DNA of 64,000 bases from Lachnospiraceae bacterium (GCA_021199495.1 JAJQHY010000055.1:62001-126000), one strand, 5' to 3'. Shown: positions 1 to 9,209, numbered from the stretch's first letter. A program made the numbers and translations. Notes: a model not told the origin generated them from the letters alone.

Positions 1-430
1 CAATGACGAGGATCAGCACCAGCAGGGCAAACAACGTGAAGAGCTTCTGCGCTCTGCGGCCCATGGAGGTCTTGATGATCTCACCGACGGACTTGCCTTC
101 ATTACGAACGGAGGCAAATAAAGAACCGAAGTCCTGCAGGCCGCCAAAGAAGATACCGCCGATCACACACCATAAAAATACGGGCAGCCAGCCAAAAACG
201 GACGCCTGAATGGGGCCGTTGATGGGGCCTGCGCCAGCGATGGAGGAATAATGATGTCCCAGCAAAACGATAGAGGGCGCCGCCACATAGTCCACTCCAT
301 CTTCCATTTCCACCGCGGGGGTCTTTCTCTTGGGGTCAATTCCCCACTGTTTCGCCAGCCATGAGCCGTATGTCACATAGCCGATGAACAATACAACAAT
401 TGCTACAAGTATAATGAGTAACGCTGTCAT
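1..430 (-). CDS. cstA: Carbon starvation protein CstA family transporter (partial, N-terminal part)
   Basis: Inner-membrane peptide/pyruvate transporter of the CstA family. The gene starts at 430 and runs off the left edge, so only about 143 N-terminal residues are present. The start has a good ribosome-binding site (AGGAAGGGAG) upstream. Visible are an N-terminal membrane segment (MTALLIILVAIVVLFIGYV), the family signature GHHYSSIAGAGPINGPI, and the next hydrophobic segment (WLPVFLWCVIGGIFFGG) followed by LQDFGSLFASVRNEGKSVG. The signature is highly characteristic of CstA/YjiY. In E. coli such proteins take up peptides or pyruvate under carbon limitation; the substrate here is not readable. 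Two hairpins lie between the upstream gene and this start (487-511 and about 469-486). Confidence 0.93.
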   Translation of the reverse strand, partial: MTALLIILVAIVVLFIGYVTYGSWLAKQWGIDPKRKTPAVEMEDGVDYVAAPSIVLLGHHYSSIAGAGPINGPIQASVFGWLPVFLWCVIGGIFFGGLQDFGSLFASVRNEGKSVGEIIKTSMGRRAQKLFTLFALLVLILVI

Positions 431-468
431 ATACTAACTACTCCCTTCCTTAGTTGGATAAAATTTCC

Positions 469-511
469 GGGGTTATAAATACCCCTGCGATACATTGTAT
501 CAACGTATCGC
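469..511 (-). promoter_or_regulatory. Two adjacent hairpins upstream of cstA
   Basis: On the minus strand GCGATAC pairs with GTATCGC (487-511). It is followed by a GGGGT/ACCCC hairpin (about 469-486) before an AT-rich run and the cstA ribosome-binding site. The first hairpin overlaps the stop codon of the upstream gene. It may act as a terminator or as a leader structure of cstA. No long T run follows, so I do not call it a terminator. Confidence 0.35.
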
Positions 512-991
512 GGCAAAGAGCTTTTTCAGGTCGCGGCCCTGGCGGTTAGTGGCCGTCTTTCCTGTGGAAAGCTCAATTGCAGCAAGTTTATAATGGCTCC
601 ACCCATAGAATCCATGGCGGTAGCTTTTGTAATGACGAAGCTTTGAAATCTGCTTCATCGCCTCCGGATCAATCCGATCTGCGAGAATCATCAGGATGAC
701 GTCACTGTTGCGGTGATCCTTGTGCGGATGCACCTTTCCGATCCCGTCCTCCCAGGCTTTTCTGTCCAGTGTCTCAAGCGTCTGCATGTCCAGCCGCTCC
801 TCTGTCGCGAAATACACATATTCCTTCGAATCAGCCTCGCTGATGCGGGCGCTCCTGACCAGAAAATACTGCTCGTCGTGAAGCGAAAACTCCGCCTCGG
901 TGGCAAAGGGCTTTACCGGATTTTCCCGGTTGATATCATAATATTTTTCATAAGAACGCAGCAGTTTCGCAAGCGCTTCTGTCAATTCCAT
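500..991 (-). CDS. Conserved hypothetical protein, 163 aa
   Basis: I do not recognise this family. The start at 991 is chosen because AGGAG lies 5 nt upstream; an upstream in-frame extension to 1129 runs through a hairpin and has no such site. The product is soluble, with no signal peptide or membrane segment. It begins MELTEALAKLLRSYEKYYDI and has a basic, aromatic stretch in the C-terminal third (LRHYKSYRHGFYGWSHYKLA) followed by KTATNRQGRDLKKLF. The stop overlaps a hairpin in front of cstA. A role linked to cstA is possible from order alone, but nothing in the sequence shows it. Confidence 0.75.
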   Translation of the reverse strand: MELTEALAKLLRSYEKYYDINRENPVKPFATEAEFSLHDEQYFLVRSARISEADSKEYVYFATEERLDMQTLETLDRKAWEDGIGKVHPHKDHRNSDVILMILADRIDPEAMKQISKLRHYKSYRHGFYGWSHYKLAAIELSTGKTATNRQGRDLKKLFAAIR

Positions 992-1010
992 GAATACTCC
1001 TGTTAATGCA

Positions 1011-1037
1011 AAAAAAATCACACAGCATGCTGTGATC
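1011..1037 (-). promoter_or_regulatory. Attenuator-like palindrome in the leader of the 163-aa gene
   Basis: The perfect palindrome CACAGCATGCTGTG is extended to ATCACA/TGTGAT and is followed on the minus strand by seven T residues, directly upstream of the ribosome-binding site at 991. Stem plus T run is the form of an intrinsic terminator, placed where it would end transcription before the gene. It could be an attenuator, or the end of a short upstream transcript. The rest of 992-1319 is AT-rich and shows no gene. Confidence 0.45.
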
Positions 1038-1281
1038 AGAGTCTGTTCTCCTTCGCACAGCTGCAGTATTATAAATAATCCATAAATTCTTAAATTTCTA
1101 TTAAAAAAACTATTGCCAGTATATAACAAGAAAAAGTCGATTCAAGGTTCGTGGTTATGCAGAATCTTGATGTTTTTTAACTTTTTTGATGTTTTTTGCT
1201 TCAAAAAAAAGGCAGATCTGACCGCATAGCTTTTATTCCGGAATATTCCGCAGCAGAACAGGACATGCCGGAATACACAAT

Positions 1282-1307
1282 AAAAAAATCCCCTGAAACA
1301 GAGGATT
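1282..1307 (-). terminator. Intrinsic terminator after tRNA-Pro
   Basis: On the minus strand AATCCTCTG pairs with CAGGGGATT around a TTT loop (one G-T pair) and is followed by seven T residues. It lies 13 nt beyond the tRNA 3' end. Confidence 0.85.
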
Positions 1308-1319
1308 CTCATAAAAAAG

Positions 1320-1394
1320 TCGGGGTAACAGGATTCGAACCTGTGACCTCACGGCCCCCAGCCGTGCGCTCTAGCCAAGCTGAGCCATACCCCG
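1320..1394 (-). tRNA. tRNA-Pro (anticodon GGG)
   Basis: The reverse strand folds as a full cloverleaf. The acceptor stem is CGGGGTA/TACCCCG with discriminator A, the D arm GCTC/GAGC, the anticodon stem CACGG/CCGTG with loop CTGGGGG, and the T arm ACAGG-TTCGAAT-CCTGT. The central loop triplet GGG decodes CCC proline codons. CCA is not encoded. It lies 12 bp downstream of the amidase gene in the same direction, but a strong promoter inside the amidase 3' end suggests independent transcription. Confidence 0.95.
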
Positions 1395-1405
1395 TAGCAA
1401 AGGTA

Positions 1406-1435
1406 ACTATACCACACTTTCGATAAATTTGTCAA
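1406..1435 (-). promoter_or_regulatory. Promoter of tRNA-Pro
   Basis: The minus strand has a perfect -35 TTGACA (1430-1435), an 18-nt spacer and -10 TATAGT (1406-1411), placing the start site a few bases before the tRNA. The promoter lies within the last codons of the amidase gene. Confidence 0.75.
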
Positions 1436-2483
1436 TACCATTTGCGATTCCATTCACAATCTTATCCTGGTATTCGTCCGTGGCCATCAGGGCGTCCTCA
1501 TCCGGATTGGTCATATAGCCCATCTCCACGATGGTCACCGGCACCTGGCACCAGTTGATGCCGCTCATAGTGTCCGTCTCCCAGACATACTGGCGGTTGC
1601 AGCCGGCAGAAGCGACCAGTTCATCTAAAACGTAAGTCGAGAGAGCCTTGCTTAACTCGTACAGACTGCCGTTGTAGGGATTGGAGGCTGTCTGGCAGAT
1701 GGTCATGGCGCCGCTGACAGATGTGTCAGTGGAGCCGTTGGCGTGAATGCGGATGAATGCGTCCGCGTTCGCATCATTGGCAATGGCTGCACGCTCGGAG
1801 TTACTGATATTCACGTCGTTGGTGATACGGACCATAATGACCTGATAACCGCGGTTTTCCAGTTCTTCCTGCAGCTTTAAGGCAACTGCGAGCGTCAGCT
1901 CATACTCGGCAAGACCGCTCGTCGCGCCGGAAGTACCGCTTGAAACCTTCGCCTTGGTCTCGGTCGCACCCGGGCCGATCGGCTCTAATTCACTGTTACC
2001 CTTCGCCTGATGACCCGCATCGATCACAATGACATAGCTGCTGCGGTCAGGATCGGTTTCCCCGGATGTTTCGGTGCTCCCGGTGGTTCCATCAGATGCC
2101 GCTGCAGTCGTATCGCCGGTGGTTTCACCGGCTGCCGTTTCAGTAGTATCACCGGCGGTTTCTTCAGTTGCTTCCCCGGTTGCCTCAGCTGCTGTCCCGT
2201 CGGCTGTCTCACTGCTCTGCGACGCTGCATCGCCCGCTGCCAGTTCCCCGGCACCTTCCGGGTCATCTGCCGTCTCTGTACTCTGCCCGGTGGCTGCCGC
2301 AGTTGAAGAATCCGCACCGCCTGCATCATCCGCTCCCACTCCGTCAGTCCCGCGCTCCTTATCCTCCAGGAAAAGCTCTACCGGCTCCACCGCAGGCGTC
2401 TGTTGTGCCGAAGCACAGCCGCTGAACGCCAGCACACAGACTGTTAAAATCCATATGAATATGATTCTCCCGCTCCGCTTCAT
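1407..2483 (-). CDS. Lipoprotein N-acetylmuramoyl-L-alanine amidase (Amidase_3)
   Basis: Zinc amidase that would cleave the bond between muramic acid and the stem peptide of peptidoglycan, anchored outside the membrane. Residues 1-23 form a lipoprotein signal ending FSGC (Cys23). Residues 40-145 are a low-complexity Thr/Ala/Glu/Gly linker, probably spanning the wall. The catalytic domain covers about 150-358, with His158 (DAGH), Glu193, His247 (IHAN) and the catalytic Glu320 (VEMGYM), the usual Amidase_3 set. The stop codon lies 12 bp before tRNA-Pro, and the tRNA promoter overlaps its 3' end. Long open frames on the opposite strand here are by-products of the repetitive linker. Confidence 0.92.
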   Translation of the reverse strand: MKRSGRIIFIWILTVCVLAFSGCASAQQTPAVEPVELFLEDKERGTDGVGADDAGGADSSTAAATGQSTETADDPEGAGELAAGDAASQSSETADGTAAEATGEATEETAGDTTETAAGETTGDTTAAASDGTTGSTETSGETDPDRSSYVIVIDAGHQAKGNSELEPIGPGATETKAKVSSGTSGATSGLAEYELTLAVALKLQEELENRGYQVIMVRITNDVNISNSERAAIANDANADAFIRIHANGSTDTSVSGAMTICQTASNPYNGSLYELSKALSTYVLDELVASAGCNRQYVWETDTMSGINWCQVPVTIVEMGYMTNPDEDALMATDEYQDKIVNGIANGIDKFIESVV

Positions 2484-2585
2484 TATACCTGCACTCCAGC
2501 GCTCTGTATCATTCGTTTCTCATCCCGCACAAAGCAGGGCTTTTCTTTACCACACGTTTTCACCGGACACTTCATTGGCCGGGCT

Positions 2586-4334
2586 TCACCCCAGCCCCGG
2601 TTCATCCGCCAGCGTAATCGTATCCGCCGCCTTCCCCTCCGTCTCAAAGAGAATGATCTGATTTTCCCCGGCTTTCAGCAATGGTGCAGGGATGTACAAC
2701 CGCTTCTGTGGCCCGATCTCCCAGAAGCGCCCCAGATTGAAGCCGTTTACGAAGGCGCAGCCCTTACCGAAGCCGGCAAAATCCAGGAAGGTATCGCCCG
2801 CTTCATCCACCGTAAACGTGAACTCATAAAAGGCCGGCTGTCCTTCCGTATACCCCTTCGCATAATCCAGCTTTTCCAGGTTGTCTAAAGGCAGACAATA
2901 ATGTGTCCAGCCGCTGTGCATGTGGAAATTCACCTGCACCCCCTGCTCAATGCCCTTGCGCTGCCGCTCCAGATAGGGTCCGTAATTAACCCGGCCCATA
3001 TTTTCCATCAGAATATCGAGGGAAGCACCCTTATTCATGGTGGTGTTCACCTCATGCGCGTCATTAAGCTCCCGGTCATAGAGCGTCAGCACCTTTTCCC
3101 CGTCCAGCCAGACGAGAGCGCGGTCATTGGCGCCCCACAGCCGCAGGCTTTTAAGCTCAGGCTCCGTGTCCAGAACCGTATGATACAGAATATAACCGTA
3201 ATTCTGACCCAGCTGTTCCATCGTCTTCGTATAAACGCACGCCACCGGCTCACTGATATCGGAAAGCGCCTCAAACAGGCCGACTCTCCGTTTCACAGCC
3301 AGCTCGCCATAGCTTCTGCGCTCAATCTTTGTGGTGAAAGGGACCTGCGGAATGGGCGCGTATCTGCCGATCATCTCCTGATAACGAAGATATTTCTCTG
3401 TGATCTGTCCATCCTCCGACAGGGGTGCACCATAATCATAGGAAGTTACATCCGGTGTCAGGCAATCGTAATAATTGGCGCCGTTCATAAAGCCGAAATT
3501 CGTGCCGCCGTGGAACATGTAGAAGCTGAGATTTCCCTTTTTAAGCAAAACCTCCAGATTCTGCGCACTCACCTCAAGGTCGCCGGTCTTGTGCTCACCA
3601 CTGCCCCAGTAGTCAAACCATCCGTCCCAGAACTCCATGCACATCAGCGGACCGCCGTCCGTATACTGCTCCAGCACCTGAAACTGCTCTGTCACATGGG
3701 AACCGCAGTTGATCGTGGGATAAATGCCCGCCGTGCGGCTGCCCTCCAGGTATTCCTCCCCGCCGCCGTCCGAACTGACCAGCGGCACATCCACGCCGCC
3801 ATCCCGCATCAGCGCGGCCAGCGTCTTCACATACTCCCTGTCATTGGAATAGGAGCCATATTCATTCTCCACCTGCATCATAATCACAGGGCCGCCCTGC
3901 GTAATCTGCAGCGGCTTTAATATAGGAAGAAGGACATCATAATATTCCCGCACATGCTGTAAAAAAGGCGCATAGCTGACCCGCAGCCGCATGCCGTCTT
4001 CATTGAGAAGCCAGGCAGGCAAACCGCCGAAATCCCACTCCGCGCAGATATAGGGCGAGGGCCGCACAATCACATACAGACCCACCTCCTGCGCCAGCTT
4101 CACAAAAGCCGCTACATCCGCCATCCCCGAGAAGACAAACTGCCCCTTCTTCGGCTCATGCACGTTCCAGGCCACATACGTCTCAACCGTATTGCAGCCC
4201 ATCGCCTTTAACTTCTCCAGCCGGTCCCGCCAGTATCCCGGCACCACCCTGAAATAATGGATCGCTCCGGAAATCACCTGAAACGGCTCCCCGTCCAGGT
4301 AAAAGCTTTTCTCTCTGATTTCAAAATTTCCCAT
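2586..4334 (-). CDS. Beta-galactosidase, glycoside hydrolase family 35
   Basis: Retaining GH35 enzyme of 582 aa that would release terminal beta-galactose from oligosaccharides. No signal peptide is seen, so it is probably cytoplasmic. The (beta/alpha)8 domain opens with FQVISGAIHYFRV and contains ETYVAWNVHEP, RPSPYICAEWDFGGLPAWL, the acid/base Glu158 in QVENEYGS and the nucleophile Glu234 in MCMEFWDGW. C-terminal beta-sandwich domains carry FVNGFNLGRFWEIGPQ. The ribosome-binding site is AGGAGG. It follows the ABC exporter genes by 59 bp in the same direction, but I see no functional link. Its length matches bacterial GH35 members. Confidence 0.95.
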   Translation of the reverse strand: MGNFEIREKSFYLDGEPFQVISGAIHYFRVVPGYWRDRLEKLKAMGCNTVETYVAWNVHEPKKGQFVFSGMADVAAFVKLAQEVGLYVIVRPSPYICAEWDFGGLPAWLLNEDGMRLRVSYAPFLQHVREYYDVLLPILKPLQITQGGPVIMMQVENEYGSYSNDREYVKTLAALMRDGGVDVPLVSSDGGGEEYLEGSRTAGIYPTINCGSHVTEQFQVLEQYTDGGPLMCMEFWDGWFDYWGSGEHKTGDLEVSAQNLEVLLKKGNLSFYMFHGGTNFGFMNGANYYDCLTPDVTSYDYGAPLSEDGQITEKYLRYQEMIGRYAPIPQVPFTTKIERRSYGELAVKRRVGLFEALSDISEPVACVYTKTMEQLGQNYGYILYHTVLDTEPELKSLRLWGANDRALVWLDGEKVLTLYDRELNDAHEVNTTMNKGASLDILMENMGRVNYGPYLERQRKGIEQGVQVNFHMHSGWTHYCLPLDNLEKLDYAKGYTEGQPAFYEFTFTVDEAGDTFLDFAGFGKGCAFVNGFNLGRFWEIGPQKRLYIPAPLLKAGENQIILFETEGKAADTITLADEPGLG

Positions 4335-4393
4335 GCCAATTTCCTCCTGTATTATATATGAAGGCTGCAGGCTGAATTGTCAAGAGAAATCTT

Positions 4394-6178
4394 TTATTCA
4401 AACTGACTGGCGTATAATTTATAATACAGCCCCTTCCGCTCCATCAGCTCCTCATGCGTCCCCTGCTCCATCACATCCCCGTGATCCAGCACCAGGATAT
4501 CATCCGCATTCTGAATCGTCGACAGCCTGTGCGCAATCACAAAGCACGTCTTGCCCTTCATCAGATTGCGCATCGCCTTCTGCACCTCCCGCTCCGTGTT
4601 CGTATCCACGTTGCTGGTGGCCTCGTCCAGAATCAGCATGCTTGTATCATACAGCATCGCGCGGGCGATCGTTAAGAGCTGCTTCTGGCCCTTACTGATG
4701 TTGCCGCCGTCCTCGCTGATAACCGTCTTATAGCCGCGCGGAAGACTCATGATATAATTATGAATGCGCGCCGCCTTCGCCGCGGCCACCACCTCTTCCA
4801 TTGTGGCACCTTCCTTGCCGTAGGCGATATTATCATAGATCGTTCCGCGGAACACCCAGGTGTCCTGCAGCACCATCGCATAGCTCCTGCGCAGACTGTT
4901 GCGCTGCACCGTGCGGATCTCATTGCCGTCCACATAGATCGCGCCGTTTTCCACATCATAGAAGCGCATCAGCAGATTGATGATTGTCGTCTTGCCGGCG
5001 CCCGTCGCGCCCACAATAGCGATCGTCTGACCGGCCTTCGCCTTCAGGCTTAAGTCATGCAGAATCGTCTTGCCAGGCAGATATCCGAAGGATACATGCT
5101 CGGCCTCCACATCTCCGGCCACGCCCTTTTCCTGTAAATCCACTGCCCCGTAAATATCCTCGATCTCCTCCGGCTGATCCAGCAGGCGGAAAACACGCTC
5201 CGCTGCCGACAGGGCTGAGAAAATTTCATTAATGATATTGGCTATCTCATTGATCGGGCCGGAAAATTTGCGGGAATAAAGCACAAAGCTGGAAATACTG
5301 CCAAGACTCACAATTCCGAACGCATAGTACAGCGCACCCACAAAGCCAATCAGGGACAGACCCAGATTGCTGAAAAAGCCGACTGTCGGTCCAACCGTCA
5401 TGCCAAGACCGTCCGCTTCACAATACGCGTCCGCTGCCTCATGATTGACACGGGCAAACTGTTCACACACACCGTCCTCATAGGCGTAAGCACGGATCGT
5501 TTTCTGCCCGCTGAACATTTCCTCCACAAAGCCGTTCATCTTTCCGTAGGCTGCGCTTCGTCTCGAATACAGCGGTCTTGTCCGTTTGGACATCCGGGTT
5601 GTATACCAGATGGACAGCGGAATGGTGACGAGCATACACAACACCAGCGGCGGGGAGATATACACCATCATCGCAAAAGATCCCACTATTGTCACAATAC
5701 TGGTGAGGATCTGTACGATATCCGTGGACAGGCTCGTGCTGACCACATCCACATCGTAGCTGACGCGGCTGATAATATCACCGGTCTGATTGCGGTCGAA
5801 ATAATTGACCGGCAGCTTCATCAGCTTGTCAAAGACATCATTCCGCATCATCTTTGCCACCTGACGGCTGACCCGCATCATCAGCAGGCTGACTGTCAGA
5901 CTTAAAAGGTTGCTGCCCAGATACACAATCAGCATCCATTTCACGTAATACAAAACCAGATCAAAGTCGACCTGTCCTTCGCCGGCCGCCGCCGCGTTGA
6001 TCGCCTGCCCCGCATAATTCGGTCCCAACAGGTTTCCGGCATTACTCAACATCGCGCAGACGCACAGAAACGCCACCGCGTATTTATAATTCCTCATGTA
6101 GCTGAGAATCCGAAGAAGCGTCCCCTTGGCGTCCTTTGGTTTCTCCTTTTTACCTCCACGGTCTCCTCTTCCAGGCAT
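4394..6178 (-). CDS. ABC exporter half-transporter, consensus Walker B partner
   Basis: Fused permease-ATPase of 594 aa with six membrane segments (about 30-320) and a nucleotide-binding domain (about 360-594). The Walker A is GATGAGKTT, the Walker B LILDEATSNVD with the catalytic Glu, and the signature is NISKGQKQ, degenerate compared with LSGGQ. The gene upstream, 11 bp away, encodes the other half with the reverse pattern: good signature, Asp instead of Glu. Together they fit a heterodimeric type IV exporter (BmrCD, TM287/288-like) with one consensus and one degenerate ATP site. Such pairs usually export drugs, peptides or lipids. The nearby MarR and WYL regulators suggest inducible control. 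Confidence 0.92.
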   Translation of the reverse strand: MPGRGDRGGKKEKPKDAKGTLLRILSYMRNYKYAVAFLCVCAMLSNAGNLLGPNYAGQAINAAAAGEGQVDFDLVLYYVKWMLIVYLGSNLLSLTVSLLMMRVSRQVAKMMRNDVFDKLMKLPVNYFDRNQTGDIISRVSYDVDVVSTSLSTDIVQILTSIVTIVGSFAMMVYISPPLVLCMLVTIPLSIWYTTRMSKRTRPLYSRRSAAYGKMNGFVEEMFSGQKTIRAYAYEDGVCEQFARVNHEAADAYCEADGLGMTVGPTVGFFSNLGLSLIGFVGALYYAFGIVSLGSISSFVLYSRKFSGPINEIANIINEIFSALSAAERVFRLLDQPEEIEDIYGAVDLQEKGVAGDVEAEHVSFGYLPGKTILHDLSLKAKAGQTIAIVGATGAGKTTIINLLMRFYDVENGAIYVDGNEIRTVQRNSLRRSYAMVLQDTWVFRGTIYDNIAYGKEGATMEEVVAAAKAARIHNYIMSLPRGYKTVISEDGGNISKGQKQLLTIARAMLYDTSMLILDEATSNVDTNTEREVQKAMRNLMKGKTCFVIAHRLSTIQNADDILVLDHGDVMEQGTHEELMERKGLYYKLYASQFE

Positions 6179-6189
6179 ATTTCTACCCC

Positions 6190-8001
6190 CTAACCTGCGA
6201 TCGCGCCCATCTGGACGGTGTAAATTTCCTTATAAACCGGGCAGCTCTTCATCAGCTCCTCGTGTGTTCCATAGCCGATGCAGTGTCCCTCATCCATGAC
6301 CATGATGTGCGTCATGTTCATGATAGAGCTGACACGCTGCGCCACCATAATAGTGGTGGAATTGCTGTGATTTTCAAAAATTGCCTTCCGCAGCGCGGCG
6401 TCCGTCTTATAGTCCAGGGCACTGGACGAATCGTCCAGGATCAGGATGTCGGGATTGGCCGCGAGCGATCTGGAAATCAGTATACGCTGCTTCTGGCCGC
6501 CGGATAAGTTCGCGCCCTTGATGTCTGCCATGTGATCCAGTCCATCATCCAGGCTGTCGATAAACTCTGCAGCCATGGCATCGACCGCAGCCGCATGAAT
6601 CTGCTCATCATTCACATCCCGGCCGAACGCGATATTATTGCGCAGGGTATCCTGGAAAATCTGGTCATTCTGGAAGACCACACCGAACTTGCTGCGAAGC
6701 TCGTCCATCCGATAGGTGCGCACATCCCGGCCGTCAATATAAATACCGCCGTCCTCCACATCGTAGAAGCGCATCAGAAGGTTGATAATTGTCGTCTTGC
6801 CGCAGCCGGTCGGACCGATGATGCCCAGCGACTCTCCTTTTTTGAGTTTGAAATCAATGTCATACAGGCACTGACCCTGCTCGCCGCCAAGAAAACCGTC
6901 GTCCTCCTCTTCCTGCGCAGCCACAGCTGTATTCTCCTTCTTTTTGCCCTCCACACTGAGCTGATTGTGCGGATATTTGAAATTCACATGTTTGAAAACA
7001 ATATAGGCGTCCTGTGCTTCCGGATCAAAGGTTTCCTCTGTGGAAAGCACCTTCTGATCCACATCACTCTGCAGCACCAGATCAATTCGATTTGCGGAAG
7101 CGCTGGCCCTGCTGATCATCATGAAAATCCGGTTGATGGACATGACGCTCTGTAAAATCAGATTGAAATAAGTCAGAAAAGCCAGAATCACGCCCGGTTT
7201 CATGACGCCGCTGTTCACTCGCATTGCACCCACATAAACAACCAGAGACAACCCGGTATTCAAACAAATCTGCATAAACGGACCGGGAATTGCCATAACG
7301 GTACTTGCCTTGACATCGGCTGCCATCATCTTATCATTATACTGGTGAAAGCGGTCTCTCTCATAATCCATTCTGCACAGTGCCTTGACCACGCGGATGC
7401 CCGTGATATTTTCCCGCATAATACGCACCACATCGTCCAGCCTCTCCTGCACCTTGTGGTAGAGCGGAATGCCCCTGCTCGAAACCGTCAGAATGACTAC
7501 CGCCAGCAAAGGAAGCATGACACAGAGGATACCGCTTAAGACCGGATCCATCGTCATGGTCACGATAATACCTCCCACCAGCATAATGGGGGCCCTCACG
7601 CACATCGTCTGAAAGCTTTGCGCAAAGGACTGCACATTATAGCTGTCGGAGGTCATACGGCTGGTCAGGCTGGGCAGCCCGAACGCGTCAAACTGCGCAC
7701 CGCTCAAGTGCATGGTCTTATTGAAAAGATCCTTTCTCACGTCGTAAGAAACATTATGCGCGTTTCTGACCGCGAGGCGGTTGGCATTTCTGTTAAACTG
7801 CCAGCAGAGAAACGCCACAAAAATCATAATACCGCCCCAGAGAATAATCCGGGACACCTTCCCCAGCGGCACAACTTCATCAATCAGATACTCCAGTACA
7901 TAAGGAATCAACAGCTCCGCCACGGTCGCGCACAGTTTCAGAAACATGTCAAACGTGATGGGCTTTATGTATCTTCCCATGTATCGAAAAATCATTTTCA
8001 T
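6190..8001 (-). CDS. ABC exporter half-transporter, degenerate Walker B partner
   Basis: Permease-ATPase of 603 aa, first gene of the two-gene exporter unit. The start is supported by AAGGAGGAGATGACGTAA in front of the ATG. Six membrane segments are followed by a nucleotide-binding domain with Walker A GPTGCGKTT, signature LSGGQKQR and Walker B ILILDDSSSALD. The catalytic Glu is replaced by Asp. A charged insertion rich in Glu and Lys (about residues 350-375) separates the membrane part from the ATPase core. Combined with the downstream partner, its LSGGQ completes the active site while its own Walker site is non-canonical, as in asymmetric exporters. The upstream tandem hairpins are candidate operators. 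Confidence 0.92.
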   Translation of the reverse strand: MKMIFRYMGRYIKPITFDMFLKLCATVAELLIPYVLEYLIDEVVPLGKVSRIILWGGIMIFVAFLCWQFNRNANRLAVRNAHNVSYDVRKDLFNKTMHLSGAQFDAFGLPSLTSRMTSDSYNVQSFAQSFQTMCVRAPIMLVGGIIVTMTMDPVLSGILCVMLPLLAVVILTVSSRGIPLYHKVQERLDDVVRIMRENITGIRVVKALCRMDYERDRFHQYNDKMMAADVKASTVMAIPGPFMQICLNTGLSLVVYVGAMRVNSGVMKPGVILAFLTYFNLILQSVMSINRIFMMISRASASANRIDLVLQSDVDQKVLSTEETFDPEAQDAYIVFKHVNFKYPHNQLSVEGKKKENTAVAAQEEEDDGFLGGEQGQCLYDIDFKLKKGESLGIIGPTGCGKTTIINLLMRFYDVEDGGIYIDGRDVRTYRMDELRSKFGVVFQNDQIFQDTLRNNIAFGRDVNDEQIHAAAVDAMAAEFIDSLDDGLDHMADIKGANLSGGQKQRILISRSLAANPDILILDDSSSALDYKTDAALRKAIFENHSNSTTIMVAQRVSSIMNMTHIMVMDEGHCIGYGTHEELMKSCPVYKEIYTVQMGAIAG

Positions 8002-8030
8002 TTACGTCATCTCCTCCTTTTCTTCAGCGC

Positions 8031-8076
8031 ATGAGCAAAGGACGCTCATGATATCATGAGCAAAGAGCGCTCATGA
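8031..8076 (-). promoter_or_regulatory. Two tandem inverted repeats in front of the ABC exporter operon
   Basis: Two near-identical units of about 22 bp (8031-8052 and 8055-8076) each have arms ATGAGC and GCTCAT around AAAGGAC or AAAGAGC, extended by AT. They lie about 30 bp upstream of the exporter start, just after the WYL regulator gene. Tandem dyads in this place are typical of repressor or activator sites. The MarR or WYL protein encoded next door is the obvious candidate binder, which is inference. Confidence 0.5.
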
Positions 8077-8115
8077 TCCAATTCGCCGCTCGCCGGACGT
8101 GCGAGCACGCCCTTC

Positions 8116-9114
8116 TCACTTTCGCTCATTATATCGTGTAAAAAGCTTCTCAGCTTCCTCTCTCATCTGTGAAACCACCTGCGGCGGCTCTGTCACCAGC
8201 ACATCCTCACCAAGCGCCATCACCCAGCCGAAAAACTGACTGCTCACCGCCACATGCACCCGCGCTGTGAAATGCTCCTCATCCTGCGGAATCATCACCA
8301 CATCCTGTCCGAACTGGTCCACAATCACACCCGAGAGTGAATTCCTGCACAGAAGCGTCACCGTCTCCTCCTGCCCGTTGAACATGCCGAAGCGTTTCTT
8401 CGTGTAGGAAGCCGGATCCATCCGTTCATAAACCTCACGCCCATTTCGGGGAATATCCGTCAGTTCTACCTTCAGCATCTTATCCACCCGATAATAGTGC
8501 AGGTCCGCCGCTTCGTCGTCATAAGCCACAAGATAATAATTCTCATCATCCCATGACAAAGTCCAGGGACTGACCCGATAGAGGGCGCCTCCCCGGCGAA
8601 GCTCTTTTTCTTTTCTGACGTTCCAGTTGAAATATTGAAATGTGATCTGAACCCCGGTCCTGATCGCCTGATGAAGAATATCCACCGTATAATAAATGGA
8701 CTCGTTCTCCGTCTTGATCCGGCCGGACACATAGACCTGATGCTGAAGCTGCCCCGCTTCATAATGGCTGCACAGCCTCTCCAGCTTACTGATGAGCTGA
8801 CTGCTCTTGGACACAGTTAAGAATTTGGCGGACTGCGTAAGATCCACTAAGACCTTCAGCTCCGCCAGCTCAAACTCCCTTGATCCAAGATAATACAAAT
8901 AAGACTTCCCGGTGCGCTCTCCGATGATGTCCACTCCATAGGTGCGCAGCAGCTCAATGTCGTCATAGACACTCTTGCGTTCTGCCGCCACACCGCAGGC
9001 GCTTAGATGAGATATAATCTCCGCCATCGTCAGCTTATGCTGCTCGTCCGTGTAGTCCCAGAATATCCTGAATAAGTAATTGAGTTTCAGCTTCTGATTG
9101 GTACTCTTCGACAC
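8116..9114 (-). CDS. WYL-domain transcriptional regulator (YafY type)
   Basis: DNA-binding regulator of about 332 aa. An N-terminal winged helix (about 5-65, with MAEIISHLSACGVAAERKSV) is followed by a linker and a WYL domain (about 145-220) containing RVSPWTLSWDDENYYLVAYD and YYRVDKM, then the WCX C-terminal part. I start it at the GTG at 9114, which has GGAGAA 7 nt upstream; an ATG at 9153 has only a very close AAGGA. WYL domains sense small or nucleic-acid ligands. It lies between a MarR gene and an ABC exporter pair, so local control of the exporter is likely. A TTGACA promoter precedes it. Confidence 0.88.
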   Translation of the reverse strand: MSKSTNQKLKLNYLFRIFWDYTDEQHKLTMAEIISHLSACGVAAERKSVYDDIELLRTYGVDIIGERTGKSYLYYLGSREFELAELKVLVDLTQSAKFLTVSKSSQLISKLERLCSHYEAGQLQHQVYVSGRIKTENESIYYTVDILHQAIRTGVQITFQYFNWNVRKEKELRRGGALYRVSPWTLSWDDENYYLVAYDDEAADLHYYRVDKMLKVELTDIPRNGREVYERMDPASYTKKRFGMFNGQEETVTLLCRNSLSGVIVDQFGQDVVMIPQDEEHFTARVHVAVSSQFFGWVMALGEDVLVTEPPQVVSQMREEAEKLFTRYNERK

Positions 9115-9180
9115 GATTCTTCTCCGATACGCGAACCTCTGCCGCGTATCCATCGTCCTTCTTTTATCATTTCCTTCATA

Positions 9181-9209
9181 AATTTAACTCTAATTTTACA
9201 TTCTGTCAA
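9181..9209 (-). promoter_or_regulatory. Promoter of the WYL regulator
   Basis: Minus strand: -35 TTGACA (9204-9209), 17-nt spacer, -10 TAAATT (9181-9186). It lies between the MarR gene and the WYL gene in an AT-rich gap and fits the GTG start at 9114 with a leader of about 60 nt. Confidence 0.6.

Noticed and set aside
2010..2661. Open frames of about 100-195 codons opposite the amidase gene
   Set aside because: They are antisense by-products of the Thr/Ala/Gly-rich linker; no ribosome-binding site and composition is pure repeat.
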